Shown piece by piece: positions 35,179 through 43,356 of a stretch of DNA of 64,000 nucleotides; positions within the stretch are counted from its first letter, which is position 1; the number at the start of each line of letters is the position of its first letter. Under the pieces are notes generated by a model that saw only the letters and a list, made by a program, of their open reading frames with translations, searched no databases and had not been told where the DNA came from. A program made the translations under genes and the position numbers. The DNA is from Prolixibacter denitrificans (GTDB lineage: Bacteria; Bacteroidota; Bacteroidia; Bacteroidales; Prolixibacteraceae). Location of the stretch: NCBI RefSeq assembly GCF_003014495.1, contig NZ_PYGC01000005.1:186001-250000 (forward strand), read 5' to 3'.

Positions 35179-35550
35179 TTATACAAAGTGTCCTTTTGTT
35201 TTCCGGGACTCGAGCATTTGCTGAATGTCGCTTTGTTCGTAGTAGATGACTCCTCCGATTTTGGTGTACGGCAGGGTGCCGTTTATCCGGAGATTTTGGA
35301 GTGTACCCGGTGAGATGTTAAGCAATTTGCGGACTTCGTAGGATTTCAGCCATTTTTTGACCGGCTGATGATTCTGTTCTTTTAAGAGCTTCCGGAAGTC
35401 AGAAAGAAGTTCTTCTTTTAAGTTTTGAAGGTCGTGTGTGGTGACCAGCTGTTCGCGATAGATGCCCCGGTTTTCCGGGTGCTGATTTCTTTCGTTTGGC
35501 ATAACAGTTGATTTAAAATGGTTTGCTAACAAAGCAACGAAAGAAACCAA
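35179..35550 (-). CDS. Excisionase-type helix-turn-helix protein
   Basis: Product of 123 residues; a start nearer the conserved part (MPNERNQH) is possible. The C-terminal half is a MerR/HTH_17 domain: WLKSYEVRKLLNISPGTLQNLRINGTLPYTKIGGVIYYEQSDIQQML. Proteins of this layout are standard on Bacteroidota integrative elements, between the integrase/RteC genes and the replication genes, and act as excision or transcription factors. Here it stands exactly in that place. Confidence 0.8.
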   Translation of the reverse strand: MVSFVALLANHFKSTVMPNERNQHPENRGIYREQLVTTHDLQNLKEELLSDFRKLLKEQNHQPVKKWLKSYEVRKLLNISPGTLQNLRINGTLPYTKIGGVIYYEQSDIQQMLESRKTKGHFV

Positions 35551-35565
35551 TACCGATCCAGTTAC

Positions 35566-35588
35566 AAGGGGGTTACAGAACCCCCTTA
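35566..35588. terminator. AAGGGGGTT/AACCCCCTT hairpin
   Basis: Perfect nine-bp stem with a four-base loop in the gap between the RteC-like and excisionase-type genes. No T-run follows on the minus strand, so a regulatory or recombination role is as likely as termination. A GGGGTTACA sequence inside it recurs near 35632. Confidence 0.4.
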
Positions 35589-35682
35589 AGGCACTGTTTG
35601 TCAGCGAGTAATTTAGCCTAAATTTCTTTAGGGGTTACAACCTTGTTCATTAAAAATATAGAGATTTGAAGCCGGTGCCTGG

Positions 35683-36876
35683 TTACACATTGTCGAGATA
35701 ATCCAGTTGTCGGCGGAGCAGTTCTTTCACCCGCTCACAAGTGGCATGCTCTAAATTGTAGAATTTGATTCGTAAACTGTCCTCCGAGATATTGCGGCTA
35801 TTGTCGGTCCGGACCAGTTTGGCAAATGAGCGGATGACCTCCGAGATGTTTTCATTTTTAATGGCATTTGTTTCCATGTAGATTTTCAGCACACAAGCGA
35901 GCTGGGCCACCGAAAGGTGGGTGTGCAGTTTTTTAATTTCAGTGTCTGTTAGGGGTGTTTCAAGCGAAATATCCTGGTTCAGGTCGAGCTTGGTTTGCAG
36001 ATAAGTGATTTCCTGGGAAATCCATTGTTTCAGTTGCTTTTGGAGAGAAGGGCGTTCGGGTCTGAATGCCAGTTTAGGCGCCGGCACGACCTGCGTTATT
36101 ATTTTCCGAATCAGGTGGAGGTAATGCAACTGCTGTTTTGTGGATTCGTGTTCGTAGCAAGTCTTAGCAATTAAACGTGAGCAAGCGACAAAGAGGTTGG
36201 TCGCATTGTAATTCATGTAAATGATCGTCATAAAGAGTTCCATCCTGAGCTCCGAATCTGTCAGCTTCTTGTCTACCAGCTGTTGGAGTTGTTCCAACAG
36301 GGTATTGAGGTATTTTATTTTACGATAGGTGTATTTACGGATGCTGATATGGATGAATTCCCGGTAGGGTTCAAAAATCAGTGACGCCAACATCGGATTA
36401 TTGAGATGTTCTTCCAGGTACGTCTGAACCGGTGCAATTTGCCGACTGAAAATATCAGCCATTCTTTGGTGGAAAAAAGCGGAACAATACCGGTCAAAGT
36501 TGAAGAGCTCCGGGTGGTCATCAGCCAGAAAGCCCAGAAAGTCTTCCAGCTTATAGGCTAACTGCTGGCCCATCCGGAGTAACGTAAACTGGGATTTGTT
36601 TGGAACCATTCTGGCGGCTGAAGAGAACAGTGCGTAAAGATGGTTCAGGATTCGGACCATGGCAGCCTGATTAGCGGAGATGTATTTCAACAGCTGCTTA
36701 TTGTTTTCCTGATGGAAGATCTGGTACCTGATGGCCTCTTCCATTTTCTTCATTTCTTCCAGACAGATTTTGTCCCAGGCTTGAAGCTCTTCCGGGGAGA
36801 AAGACCGGCAAAAGAAAGAGGTGACGGATAATTTTCCAATCACGGATTTCTCCAGGGTACGAAATTCATTCTTCAT
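35683..36876 (-). CDS. RteC-like mobile element protein
   Basis: Product of 397 residues, almost entirely helical with no membrane segment. The C-terminal part (LSVAQLACVLKIYMETNAIKNENISEVIRSFAKLVRT, then ISEDSLRIKFYNLE and a VKELLRRQLDYL end) has the pattern of RteC-domain proteins, which regulate excision in Bacteroides conjugative transposons. It lies between the integrase and the HTH gene, as expected. Whether it is a true regulator here is unknown. The N-terminal 250 residues are not recognised. Confidence 0.65.
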   Translation of the reverse strand: MKNEFRTLEKSVIGKLSVTSFFCRSFSPEELQAWDKICLEEMKKMEEAIRYQIFHQENNKQLLKYISANQAAMVRILNHLYALFSSAARMVPNKSQFTLLRMGQQLAYKLEDFLGFLADDHPELFNFDRYCSAFFHQRMADIFSRQIAPVQTYLEEHLNNPMLASLIFEPYREFIHISIRKYTYRKIKYLNTLLEQLQQLVDKKLTDSELRMELFMTIIYMNYNATNLFVACSRLIAKTCYEHESTKQQLHYLHLIRKIITQVVPAPKLAFRPERPSLQKQLKQWISQEITYLQTKLDLNQDISLETPLTDTEIKKLHTHLSVAQLACVLKIYMETNAIKNENISEVIRSFAKLVRTDNSRNISEDSLRIKFYNLEHATCERVKELLRRQLDYLDNV

Positions 36877-37068
36877 TGAGGTTTAGGTATTAACATCAAC
36901 GGGAAATCCGTTATTTTCCTCCTAAAACCGGCATATTAATGCATTATCCCTACTTCAATGATGACGAAAAAGACAGACTCTATCACGCAAGAAAGCAAAG
37001 TTTTCCCGGCTAAAGAGCCTATAGATTTTAACGTCAATTCAGATTTCCTGTCTGGTTACTTAATTGGT

Positions 37069-38337
37069 TTACCGCAATTTACTACTTTTTTTGTTAAGCA
37101 TAAAATTTGTACTTGTTTGATTGAGATTCTCTCTCAGTTTCTCCATGTCGTGACTGATTTTGGTTTCAATTACCCGTGCATAGATTTGTGTGGTCGCAAT
37201 TTTGGTATGGCCCAGCATTTTGCTCACCGTCTCAATGGGCACGTTATTGCTTAGGGTTACCGTCGTAGCAAATGTATGGCGTGCCAGATGAAATGTCAGG
37301 TTTTTATCGATGCCGGTCAGGTCAGCAATTTCCTTGAGATATCCATTGAGTTTTTGGTTGGTCATTACCGGGAAAAGAGTTCCCCGTTGCAATGCTTTGG
37401 GATGTTCCTGGTACTTCTTGATAATCTCCAGGGCTTTGGGAAGTAGCGGCAACGAAACCGATTGTTTTGTCTTGGTACGGTCGTAGTGTAACCACCGGTG
37501 ACTATCGATGCCAATTCGCAGGTTATCGGGCGTCAGTTTGGCGATATCGACATAGGCAACGCCGGTGTAACAAGCAAAGACGAACAGATCGCAAACAATC
37601 TGAAGTCGCTCGATACTGAAATGTTTTTGTTCTACTTTTTGTAATTCCGATGCCGTCAGGTAACCTCTGTCGACCGGTTCGAAATGGAACTGGTAGGATT
37701 CAAAAGGATTGCGAACTAACCATTCCAAACGTTTAGCCAGGTGCAGCAACTTGCGAAAGCGCTCCATGTGTTTCATCACCCCGTTATTCCTCATCGGTTT
37801 TTGATGATCAGCTGGTTGATGACTTCGCAGGAAATATTCAAACTCGGTAATGAACTGGTAATTGATTTCCGAAAGGTATATGTCAGACGTCTTGTACCGT
37901 TTCCGGATGAATTCCTCGAGGTATTTCTGCGTGGTGTAATAGTTTTTCAGCGTTCCCGGTGCCAGGGTACCGGAAGCGGTTGTTTCATGGTAGTCGATTA
38001 ATTTGGAGAGACTGAACTGTTCCACCTCAATGCCGAGGTAAAGATTCTTGATTTTATCGGCGGTGATGAGCTTGTGCTGCAGTCGTAAATCCTGGTAGCA
38101 TTGCATCAATTCCGACTTGATTTGAACCAACCGGGTATTCAGAGAACGTGCTTCCGGCCGGTTTCCGCGGGGTTTGCCGATTTCATTGTCCCATTCGTCC
38201 GGGTCGATGGTTTCTTTGATGGCCATCTCTTTTCGGACTCCATCAACGGAAATGCGGGCATAGATGGGTGCCCGATGATTGCGGAACTTGTTCATTCTGA
38301 GGATGAACTTGATGGTGAAGGTGTGTGTGTTTCTCAT
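37069..38337 (-). CDS. Tyrosine recombinase (integrase) of the tRNA-Pro island
   Basis: Product of 422 residues: arm-type DNA-binding domain (about 1-90), SAM-like core-binding domain (about 105-205) and catalytic domain (about 215-400). Catalytic residues seen: His350 and Arg353 (HLARHTF), His377 (MLGHT) and nucleophile Tyr386 (QIYARV). The first arginine, usually in TGLR, is replaced by Ala in CYTGVAYVDI, as in several Bacteroidota recombinases of the CTnDOT type. It starts 207 bp from the attachment repeat and reads away from the tRNA. It should catalyse integration at the tRNA-Pro 3' end. Confidence 0.93.
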   Translation of the reverse strand: MRNTHTFTIKFILRMNKFRNHRAPIYARISVDGVRKEMAIKETIDPDEWDNEIGKPRGNRPEARSLNTRLVQIKSELMQCYQDLRLQHKLITADKIKNLYLGIEVEQFSLSKLIDYHETTASGTLAPGTLKNYYTTQKYLEEFIRKRYKTSDIYLSEINYQFITEFEYFLRSHQPADHQKPMRNNGVMKHMERFRKLLHLAKRLEWLVRNPFESYQFHFEPVDRGYLTASELQKVEQKHFSIERLQIVCDLFVFACYTGVAYVDIAKLTPDNLRIGIDSHRWLHYDRTKTKQSVSLPLLPKALEIIKKYQEHPKALQRGTLFPVMTNQKLNGYLKEIADLTGIDKNLTFHLARHTFATTVTLSNNVPIETVSKMLGHTKIATTQIYARVIETKISHDMEKLRENLNQTSTNFMLNKKSSKLR

Positions 38338-38481
38338 AACAATTTCATTTTTCTGATGGATTTTGGCCTAAAAAGGTCACCGGAACGGGCCTTGAAAGGG
38401 CATCAAAAACCATCAATTTTGAACATAACTGATGTATGTATGAAATTGCAATGAACTCCCCGACAGAACATTACATTGTTT

Positions 38482-38532
38482 CTGGTGACCTAAAGATACA
38501 TAATAAAAGAGGTCACCGCGTGGTTCTCATTT
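38482..38532. repeat. Subterminal repeats at right end: GGTGACC/GGTCACC inverted pair and 24-bp repeat
   Basis: GGTGACC (about 38484-38490) and GGTCACC (38511-38517) form a perfect 7-bp inverted repeat separated by 20 bp; the second arm is part of the 24-bp repeat shared with 1345-1368. A further GGTCACC occurs close to the integrase start, near 38376. The cluster lies between the integrase gene and the attachment repeat, where recombinase arm sites or excisionase sites are expected. Confidence 0.4.
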
Positions 38533-38544
38533 ATACTGAAATAT

Positions 38545-38650
38545 TCTGCTTTGAATTGATATGACAAAAAATAAGAAAGCCTGATAATCATACGATTAAC
38601 AGGCTTTTGATTCAGAATGAATCTTGATTCGTCGGGGTACCAGGATTCGA
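38545..38650. repeat. Right attachment repeat (att, tRNA-proximal), 106 bp
   Basis: Partner of the left repeat. It begins about 200 bp upstream of the integrase start and ends inside the T-arm of tRNA-Pro, so the tRNA remains intact after insertion. It includes an AAGCCTG/CAGGCTT hairpin region (about 38576-38608) that may serve as the tRNA terminator. Confidence 0.9.
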
Positions 38651-38706
38651 ACCTGGGACCCCCTGCTCCCAAAGCAGGTGCGCTAACCGGACTGCGCTAC
38701 ACCCCG
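38632..38706 (-). tRNA. tRNA-Pro (anticodon TGG)
   Basis: Minus-strand cloverleaf: acceptor CGGGGTG at the 5' end pairing with the 3' TACCCCG, D-arm around GCGCAGTCCGGTTAGCGC, anticodon arm CCTGCTTTGGGAGCAGG with anticodon TGG, and T-arm GGTTCGAATCC. CCA is not encoded. The last 19 nt are part of the island attachment repeat, so the gene is the integration target and remains intact. Confidence 0.95.
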
Positions 38707-38742
38707 AATCGTAAAAAAGATTCCCGGAGGAATCCGCTGATG

Positions 38743-38832
<90 letters not shown>

Positions 38833-38849
38833 GTTGATTTTGGGTGCTG

Positions 38850-38880
38850 CAAATGTAGAAATGATTTTCACTTGCTCAAA
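38850..38880 (-). promoter_or_regulatory. Bacteroidota promoter of the tRNA-Ser/tRNA-Pro unit
   Basis: Reading the minus strand: TTTG (38880-38877), a 19-base spacer, then TACATTTG (38857-38850). Both the -33 and -7 boxes match the Bacteroidota consensus TTTG-N19-TAnnTTTG exactly, 18 bp before the tRNA-Ser 5' end. Confidence 0.85.
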
Positions 38881-39013
38881 ATAATTTTTACAAAAAATAA
38901 CGGCTACCTGCACTTTAACTTAACATCACATCACAGCATATTGATTTTATGCACATTACAGCACACACATTAACATAAACGTTAAATATTGCAAAACAGG
39001 TATTCTCAATGAA

Positions 39014-39319
39014 TTAAGAATCAGAGAGGTTTATCTCCGAATATGGTACCGGAGCATAAAAAAGCTCCCGAACGCTTGGAAAATTGGGAGATGCGGTGTA
39101 CTTTCGATGTAGTGATACTAAAGAACGTTCATTGAAAACGAAATAATGTTTCCGCATTAATTCCTGTATATTGGTAAACTCAACGTTATTAATAGTACCG
39201 AGTAAGCTTATGACTGTTAAGACAGGCCTTACTCCACTTTCGGGTGGAGGCAGTTTTACTGCCGTTGGAAGTCTGACCAGCCAGGCACTCAAATCCTGTT
39301 TCATCGGGGTTTTACACAA
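39014..39319 (-). CDS. Doubtful 101-aa reading frame
   Basis: A frame with moderately protein-like content in its second half (NVEFTNIQELMRKHYFVFNERSLVSLHRKY), but no family, no clear start and no link to neighbours. The first half looks non-coding (repeat-like GGCAGTTTTACTGCC hairpin at about 39248). Possibly a decayed gene fragment. Listed so that the 430-bp gap between the tRNA region and the metallophosphatase is accounted for. Confidence 0.2.
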   Translation of the reverse strand: MCKTPMKQDLSAWLVRLPTAVKLPPPESGVRPVLTVISLLGTINNVEFTNIQELMRKHYFVFNERSLVSLHRKYTASPNFPSVRELFYAPVPYSEINLSDS

Positions 39320-39389
39320 CTAGGGGTTAATGCGGTTTTTTTATGTCTTTTTCAAAACGAACACCATCATCTCTTCCGTTTCGCAACAC

Positions 39390-39420
39390 AAAAATCCCCA
39401 ACCATTTCCGGCCGGGGAAT
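39390..39420 (-). terminator. Terminator after metallophosphatase gene
   Basis: On the minus strand, ATTCCCCGGCCGG...GGTTGGGGAT folds with CCCC/GGGG and inner CC/GG pairs and is followed by TTTTT, 25 bp after the stop at 39445. Confidence 0.7.
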
Positions 39421-39444
39421 ATCCTTTGAAAGTCTTTGTTGTAT

Positions 39445-40365
39445 CTACTTAATTGGAATTGCTGTATATTCCGATTTGGCGTCTCCTTTGCGCGTTACGT
39501 AAAAATCGATTCGTCCAAGCAGCAAACCTGCCCATCCTACCTGGTTCACCAAAATCTGTTTACCGGCTTTGTTGGTATGCATTTCCGGATGTTCAAGGAA
39601 TGTGTGCGTATGTCCGCCGATAATCAGATCGGTAACGTAGGTATTATCGGCAATCGCCTGGTCGCTTACCTTATCGTCGCGGTATTTGTACCCCAGGTGC
39701 GAAAGACAGATGACCATGTCCACGCCCCGTTCTCCACGCAGGTATTTCTCCTGTTCCAAAGCCACCTTCAACGGATCGAGATAACGGGTTTTCCCGAAGT
39801 TATCGGGAGCCACGAGACCGTCCAGTTCAACGCCCAGTCCATAAACTCCAATCCGGATTCCTCCCCGTTCGAAAACTTTGTTCTGAATCGTTTTCCCGGC
39901 GAGGATGGTATCAGAAAAATCGTAATTGGAGCAGATAAACGGGAATTTCGCATGCGGCAATTGCTTGTCAATTCCTTCCAAACCATTGTCGAACTCGTGG
40001 TTTCCAATGGTGGCTGCATCATAACCGACTTCGCTCATCAGTTCAAACTCCAGTTTCCCTTTATAAAAGTTGAAATAGGGAGTTCCCTGAAAAACATCGC
40101 CGGCATCAAGCAGCAGAATATTCTTTTCTTCTTTTCGTATTTGATTGATCAACGCACTACGACGAGCCATTCCCCCTTCGTTTGCATGACGGGGCGCATC
40201 GGCCGGAAACGGATCGATATGCGAGTGCCAATCATTGGTATGCAGAATGCTCAATTTGGTGTAGTCATCACTCTTAGCAGCCAGCGAAACAGCAGCTTTT
40301 CCCAACAAGCCCACACCAACCGAGCCGGCCGCCAGATTCTTGATAAACGTTCTCCTATTTTGCAT
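39445..40365 (-). CDS. Metallophosphatase, 5'-nucleotidase N-terminal-type
   Basis: Product of 306 residues. A twin-arginine-like leader (MQNRRTFIKNLAAGSVGVGL) suggests export to the periplasm. The calcineurin-like motifs are complete: LHTNDWHSH (Asp and His ligands), DAGDVFQGTP, GNHEFDNG, and GGHTHT near the C-terminus. It corresponds to the N-terminal catalytic half of UshA. The C-terminal half is encoded by the upstream gene, with 11-bp overlap, so the two are produced together. Expected role: hydrolysis of nucleotides or UDP-sugars in the periplasm. Confidence 0.9.
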   Translation of the reverse strand: MQNRRTFIKNLAAGSVGVGLLGKAAVSLAAKSDDYTKLSILHTNDWHSHIDPFPADAPRHANEGGMARRSALINQIRKEEKNILLLDAGDVFQGTPYFNFYKGKLEFELMSEVGYDAATIGNHEFDNGLEGIDKQLPHAKFPFICSNYDFSDTILAGKTIQNKVFERGGIRIGVYGLGVELDGLVAPDNFGKTRYLDPLKVALEQEKYLRGERGVDMVICLSHLGYKYRDDKVSDQAIADNTYVTDLIIGGHTHTFLEHPEMHTNKAGKQILVNQVGWAGLLLGRIDFYVTRKGDAKSEYTAIPIK

Positions 40366-41134
40366 GATAAATCCTCCCGTCGAGTTTTGCTGTTGCCTTC
40401 TTTCCTTCGTCTCCCAGTTTCCGCATATGATCGATAATCATATCACGTAGCTTGACACCGGTATTTATCCGTTGCAAATTCTTCGACAACGTTTTGCTAC
40501 CATCACCGCCATCAGCCAGATAATCACTTGTCACCATCCAGTAGATTTTGTCGTTATCCAGCGGCTCTCCGCCTACACGACATTTGATGGCTTTGTCTTT
40601 CCGGATACCGAAACGCATTCCGGCAACGCCTTCTCCGCCTCGCGAAGCCATGTGATTCATTAAACGACGCAGATCACTGCCTTTCAACTTCAGCAAAACC
40701 ACTTCATTTTCGAAAGGCATCAGTTCAAAGATATTTTTTACCGTCACTTCTCCTTTCGGGATGGGTGCCCGAAAACCACCGCGATTCATGAAGCTCACCG
40801 CAGGATGGACATCCGGATATTTCTTTTGACAGATTGCTTTTCCTTCAGTCAATACCAAATCGGACACAAAATTTCCCAGCAGACTTTCCGGTCGTCCGGC
40901 AAGCAACGCCTCCGGAGCAACACAAAGCTTTTGGGACATTTGCGCCTGAAGACTATCTCGATAAGGTTTAATCTGAGCTTCAATTTTGGGGTCGGCCGTT
41001 ACGTTCAGCGTGGAATCCAGTTTGATATTTTGATACTGTACCTGGCCAACAGTTGCCGTATGCTGCTGACACGCTGCCAGGGCCGATGTCAATACCAGCA
41101 ACAGGAAAAACTTCCGCATTCTTTCAATTTTCAT
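40355..41134 (-). CDS. 5'-nucleotidase C-terminal domain lipoprotein
   Basis: About 259 residues from the ATG at 41134; the frame is open to 41182, and 41119 is another choice. Lipoprotein signal (FFLLLVLTSALAAC). The mature protein has the 5_nucleotid_C fold: LLGNFVSDLVLTEG, FMNRGGFRAPIPKGEVTVKNIFELMPFENEVVLLKLKG, and VTSDYLADGGDG. This domain binds the nucleotide base in UshA. It overlaps the metallophosphatase gene, making a split two-protein UshA-like system common in Bacteroidota. Confidence 0.9.
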   Translation of the reverse strand: MKIERMRKFFLLLVLTSALAACQQHTATVGQVQYQNIKLDSTLNVTADPKIEAQIKPYRDSLQAQMSQKLCVAPEALLAGRPESLLGNFVSDLVLTEGKAICQKKYPDVHPAVSFMNRGGFRAPIPKGEVTVKNIFELMPFENEVVLLKLKGSDLRRLMNHMASRGGEGVAGMRFGIRKDKAIKCRVGGEPLDNDKIYWMVTSDYLADGGDGSKTLSKNLQRINTGVKLRDMIIDHMRKLGDEGKKATAKLDGRIYHAK

Positions 41135-41312
41135 CAGTGGAAACAAAGGTCTATTCATTTTTGTAAAGGTTGAAAATAACAAAACATTCCCTAAACTATT
41201 TATGACGGAACAAGGTTAATTGGTTAATACCTCTTCAGAAGTATTGATTTTGTCTGAAACTGAGGTTATTTTAGCAAAAAAGTGAAGTAGGATTAAAAAA
41301 GGCACCAACCTG

Positions 41313-42326
41313 ATGCACAAAAAAATTCCCGAATCTCCCTCCATTCTCATCCGTATTACCATCCACACCATTTTTATTCTGTTTTGGTTTGGGAATAGCT
41401 TTGCGCAGAATTCAGACCATCCGGAAGTAAAAGCGAGAAGAGGCGACGGTATCTATAATTTGCTGGAGCGAAACGGTTTGCCTGCCGGCGAATATCTGAA
41501 TAAATTCATCGAACTGAATAAGTCGAAGCTGGGGCCGAACAATACTTTGTATGAGGGACGAAGCTATCTGCTTCCGGTAGCCACATTGTTTGCCGAAGAA
41601 CCACTGTTCGGGAAAGAACATGAGAAGGTGCGAATTCAGGACCGAAAACTGGAAGGTGCCATATTCTACCTCGTAAGTGGTCATGGAGGCCCCGACCCGG
41701 GAGCGATGGGGAAAATAGGCAAGCATCGGTTAACCGAAGACGAATATGCCTACGACGTCACACTACGACTGGGCAGAGCACTGATTCAACACGGAGCCAA
41801 AGTATATTTCATTATCCGTGACCCGAAAGACGGAATCCGCGACGAATATTATTTAGAAAATCGCTCGGATGAATATTGTTATCCACACCAGAAAATACCG
41901 CTCGATCAAAACCAACGGCTCCGTCAACGAGCGGCCGCGGTGAATGAGCTGTACAAGCGGGACCCGTCATCTAAATACAAACGATGTATCATCATTCATG
42001 TGGATGCGCGGAACCGGCACCGAAACATCGACCTTTTCTTCTATCACTTCGAAAAAAGCAAGAGCGGTGAACAACTGGCCGAGGCCATGCGCCATTCCAT
42101 GAAAGTAAATTATAAGGAGAATCAACCGAATCGTGGATACAACGGCACGGTTTCGAGCCGGCGACTATACATGCTCACACGAACCAACCCCACGGCGGTT
42201 TACATCGAAATGGGGAACATCAACCACACACGCGATCAGCAGCGACTCATCTACCCCGATAATCGACAGGCACTGGCGGATTGGTTGACGGAAGGAATCG
42301 TCAAAGACTATCAATCGCGTCAATGA
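41313..42326 (+). CDS. N-acetylmuramoyl-L-alanine amidase with LysM-like N-terminus
   Basis: Product of 337 residues. A signal peptide (about 1-31, ending in SFAQ) is followed by a LysM-like segment (RRGDGIYNLLERNGLPAGEYLNKFIELN, about 42-70, then SYLLP). The Amidase_3 domain (about 115-330) has zinc ligands in VSGHGGPDPGA, a Glu in the TEDEYAYD region and IIHVDARN, and the catalytic Glu in AVYIEMGNINH. It cleaves peptide side chains from peptidoglycan in the periplasm, for cell separation or turnover. The stop overlaps the next start (ATGA). Confidence 0.9.
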   Translation: MHKKIPESPSILIRITIHTIFILFWFGNSFAQNSDHPEVKARRGDGIYNLLERNGLPAGEYLNKFIELNKSKLGPNNTLYEGRSYLLPVATLFAEEPLFGKEHEKVRIQDRKLEGAIFYLVSGHGGPDPGAMGKIGKHRLTEDEYAYDVTLRLGRALIQHGAKVYFIIRDPKDGIRDEYYLENRSDEYCYPHQKIPLDQNQRLRQRAAAVNELYKRDPSSKYKRCIIIHVDARNRHRNIDLFFYHFEKSKSGEQLAEAMRHSMKVNYKENQPNRGYNGTVSSRRLYMLTRTNPTAVYIEMGNINHTRDQQRLIYPDNRQALADWLTEGIVKDYQSRQ

Positions 42327-42745
42327 ATTCCGGAGATAGAAATAAGGAAGGAACAGGACCCGTCATCCTTTTCGACGGCGTATGTAACCTATGCAATGCA
42401 TCGGTTCAGTTTATTCTGAAATATGAGAAGAGTCCGCGTTACCGCTTTGCTCCGTTGCAAGGGAAATTTGCCTCTGAAGTTCGCCACCAATATGCTCTCC
42501 CCGAAGATGCGGACAGCGTTGTTCTTATCGAAAAAAAACAGGTTTTCACCGCGTCGACAGCTGCTTTGCGGATTGCACATCACCTAAAAGCACCCTGGAA
42601 CTGGTTGGTAATCTTTAATATTTTGCCGATTTCCTTTCGGGATGGAGTTTATCACTGGATAGCCCGAAATCGCTATCGTTGGTTTGGCAAGAAAGACGCT
42701 TGCGAAATTCCATCACCGGAAATTGCACATCGCTTTCTCGACTAA
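42323..42745 (+). CDS. Thiol-disulfide oxidoreductase, DCC family (DUF393)
   Basis: About 140 residues; start set at the ATG at 42323 that overlaps the amidase stop, although an upstream in-frame start exists at 42281. The DCC motif is seen in ILFDGVCNLCNASVQFI (about residues 16-32), followed by RYRFAPLQG and a WFGKKDAC near the C-terminus. The family contains predicted thioredoxin-like redox proteins with uncertain substrates. It is coupled to the amidase gene by a 4-bp overlap. Confidence 0.88.
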   Translation: MNSGDRNKEGTGPVILFDGVCNLCNASVQFILKYEKSPRYRFAPLQGKFASEVRHQYALPEDADSVVLIEKKQVFTASTAALRIAHHLKAPWNWLVIFNILPISFRDGVYHWIARNRYRWFGKKDACEIPSPEIAHRFLD

Positions 42746-42757
42746 AAGTCGTAATGG

Positions 42758-43300
42758 CTACAACTCCAGTTTTCCGCTTTCGTATTGCTTGTAATATTGC
42801 GCCAAATGCGCCAGAAATTGGCTGAACATTTTCACCGAAGCCAGCGTACCCGGAGATACTTCCTCCCCTTTCAGTTTTAACAACAACACACCGTACAGGG
42901 CATTCAGGCTTGTTTCAATATCATTTTCTCCTGCTCCTCGCGCTTTCGCGGAAAACTCATCGATAAACGGCTTGGCCTGACGGAACAGCATATCGTACTG
43001 CGGAAGCTGACCACTTTTTGTCACCAGCAAATGAAATTCATACAAATCATTCACCTGGTTCTTATTGATTTGCAGATGGCCTTTCTCCTTGATATTCTCC
43101 CTCTCCATCATCAGGACCAGGTTTTCATACCAACGGGCTATCTCTTCCCGTTCTCCGTCCTTACTGTCAAACTTGTCCACAATGTTTTGGCGGATGCGAT
43201 CCATATCAAACTGGTTGGCCCGAATCAGATCTTCCAACTGCCACATGTAGAGGATGTACTCAACAATATTCTCTTTCCGTTTTTGACGAGCAATTAACAT
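42758..43300 (-). CDS. DUF4924 family protein
   Basis: Product of 180 residues, all helical, with MLIARQKRKENIVEYILYMWQLEDLIRAN at the start and AHLAQYYKQYESGKLEL at the end, the DUF4924 pattern conserved in Bacteroidota. No catalytic residues are known. Convergent with the DCC gene (12-bp gap), suggesting it heads its own transcript together with no clear partner. Confidence 0.85.
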   Translation of the reverse strand: MLIARQKRKENIVEYILYMWQLEDLIRANQFDMDRIRQNIVDKFDSKDGEREEIARWYENLVLMMERENIKEKGHLQINKNQVNDLYEFHLLVTKSGQLPQYDMLFRQAKPFIDEFSAKARGAGENDIETSLNALYGVLLLKLKGEEVSPGTLASVKMFSQFLAHLAQYYKQYESGKLEL

Positions 43301-43356
43301 CGAACAAAAATTTTAGTGTTGATTTGAAATTGAAAAGCGATGAAAAGATGCAGAGA

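Larger units (their letters stand above)
1186..38650. mobile_element. tRNA-Pro-integrated genomic island of about 37.4 kb
   Basis: A perfect 106-bp direct repeat (1186-1291 and 38545-38650, offset 37,359) bounds the segment. The right copy covers the last 19 nt of an intact tRNA-Pro gene; the left copy is a free-standing tRNA 3' end followed by unrelated DNA. A tyrosine recombinase, an RteC-like gene and an excisionase-type HTH gene lie just inside the right end, the usual arrangement for tRNA-targeting integrative elements. Cargo includes an ABC exporter, the nar operon, a porin, a restriction subunit and DNA-glycosylase-like genes. No relaxase, coupling ATPase or transfer genes are seen, so it is better called a genomic island or possibly mobilisable element than a complete ICE. 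The target duplication is seen directly; mobility is inference. Confidence 0.88.

Noticed and set aside
1186-38650. Complete ICE
   Set aside because: No relaxase, coupling protein or type IV secretion genes were found, so only a genomic island or possibly mobilisable element is claimed.
39436-40437. 333-codon plus-strand frame opposite the metallophosphatase gene
   Set aside because: Mirrors the codon pattern of the complete metallophosphatase, which has all catalytic motifs on the minus strand.
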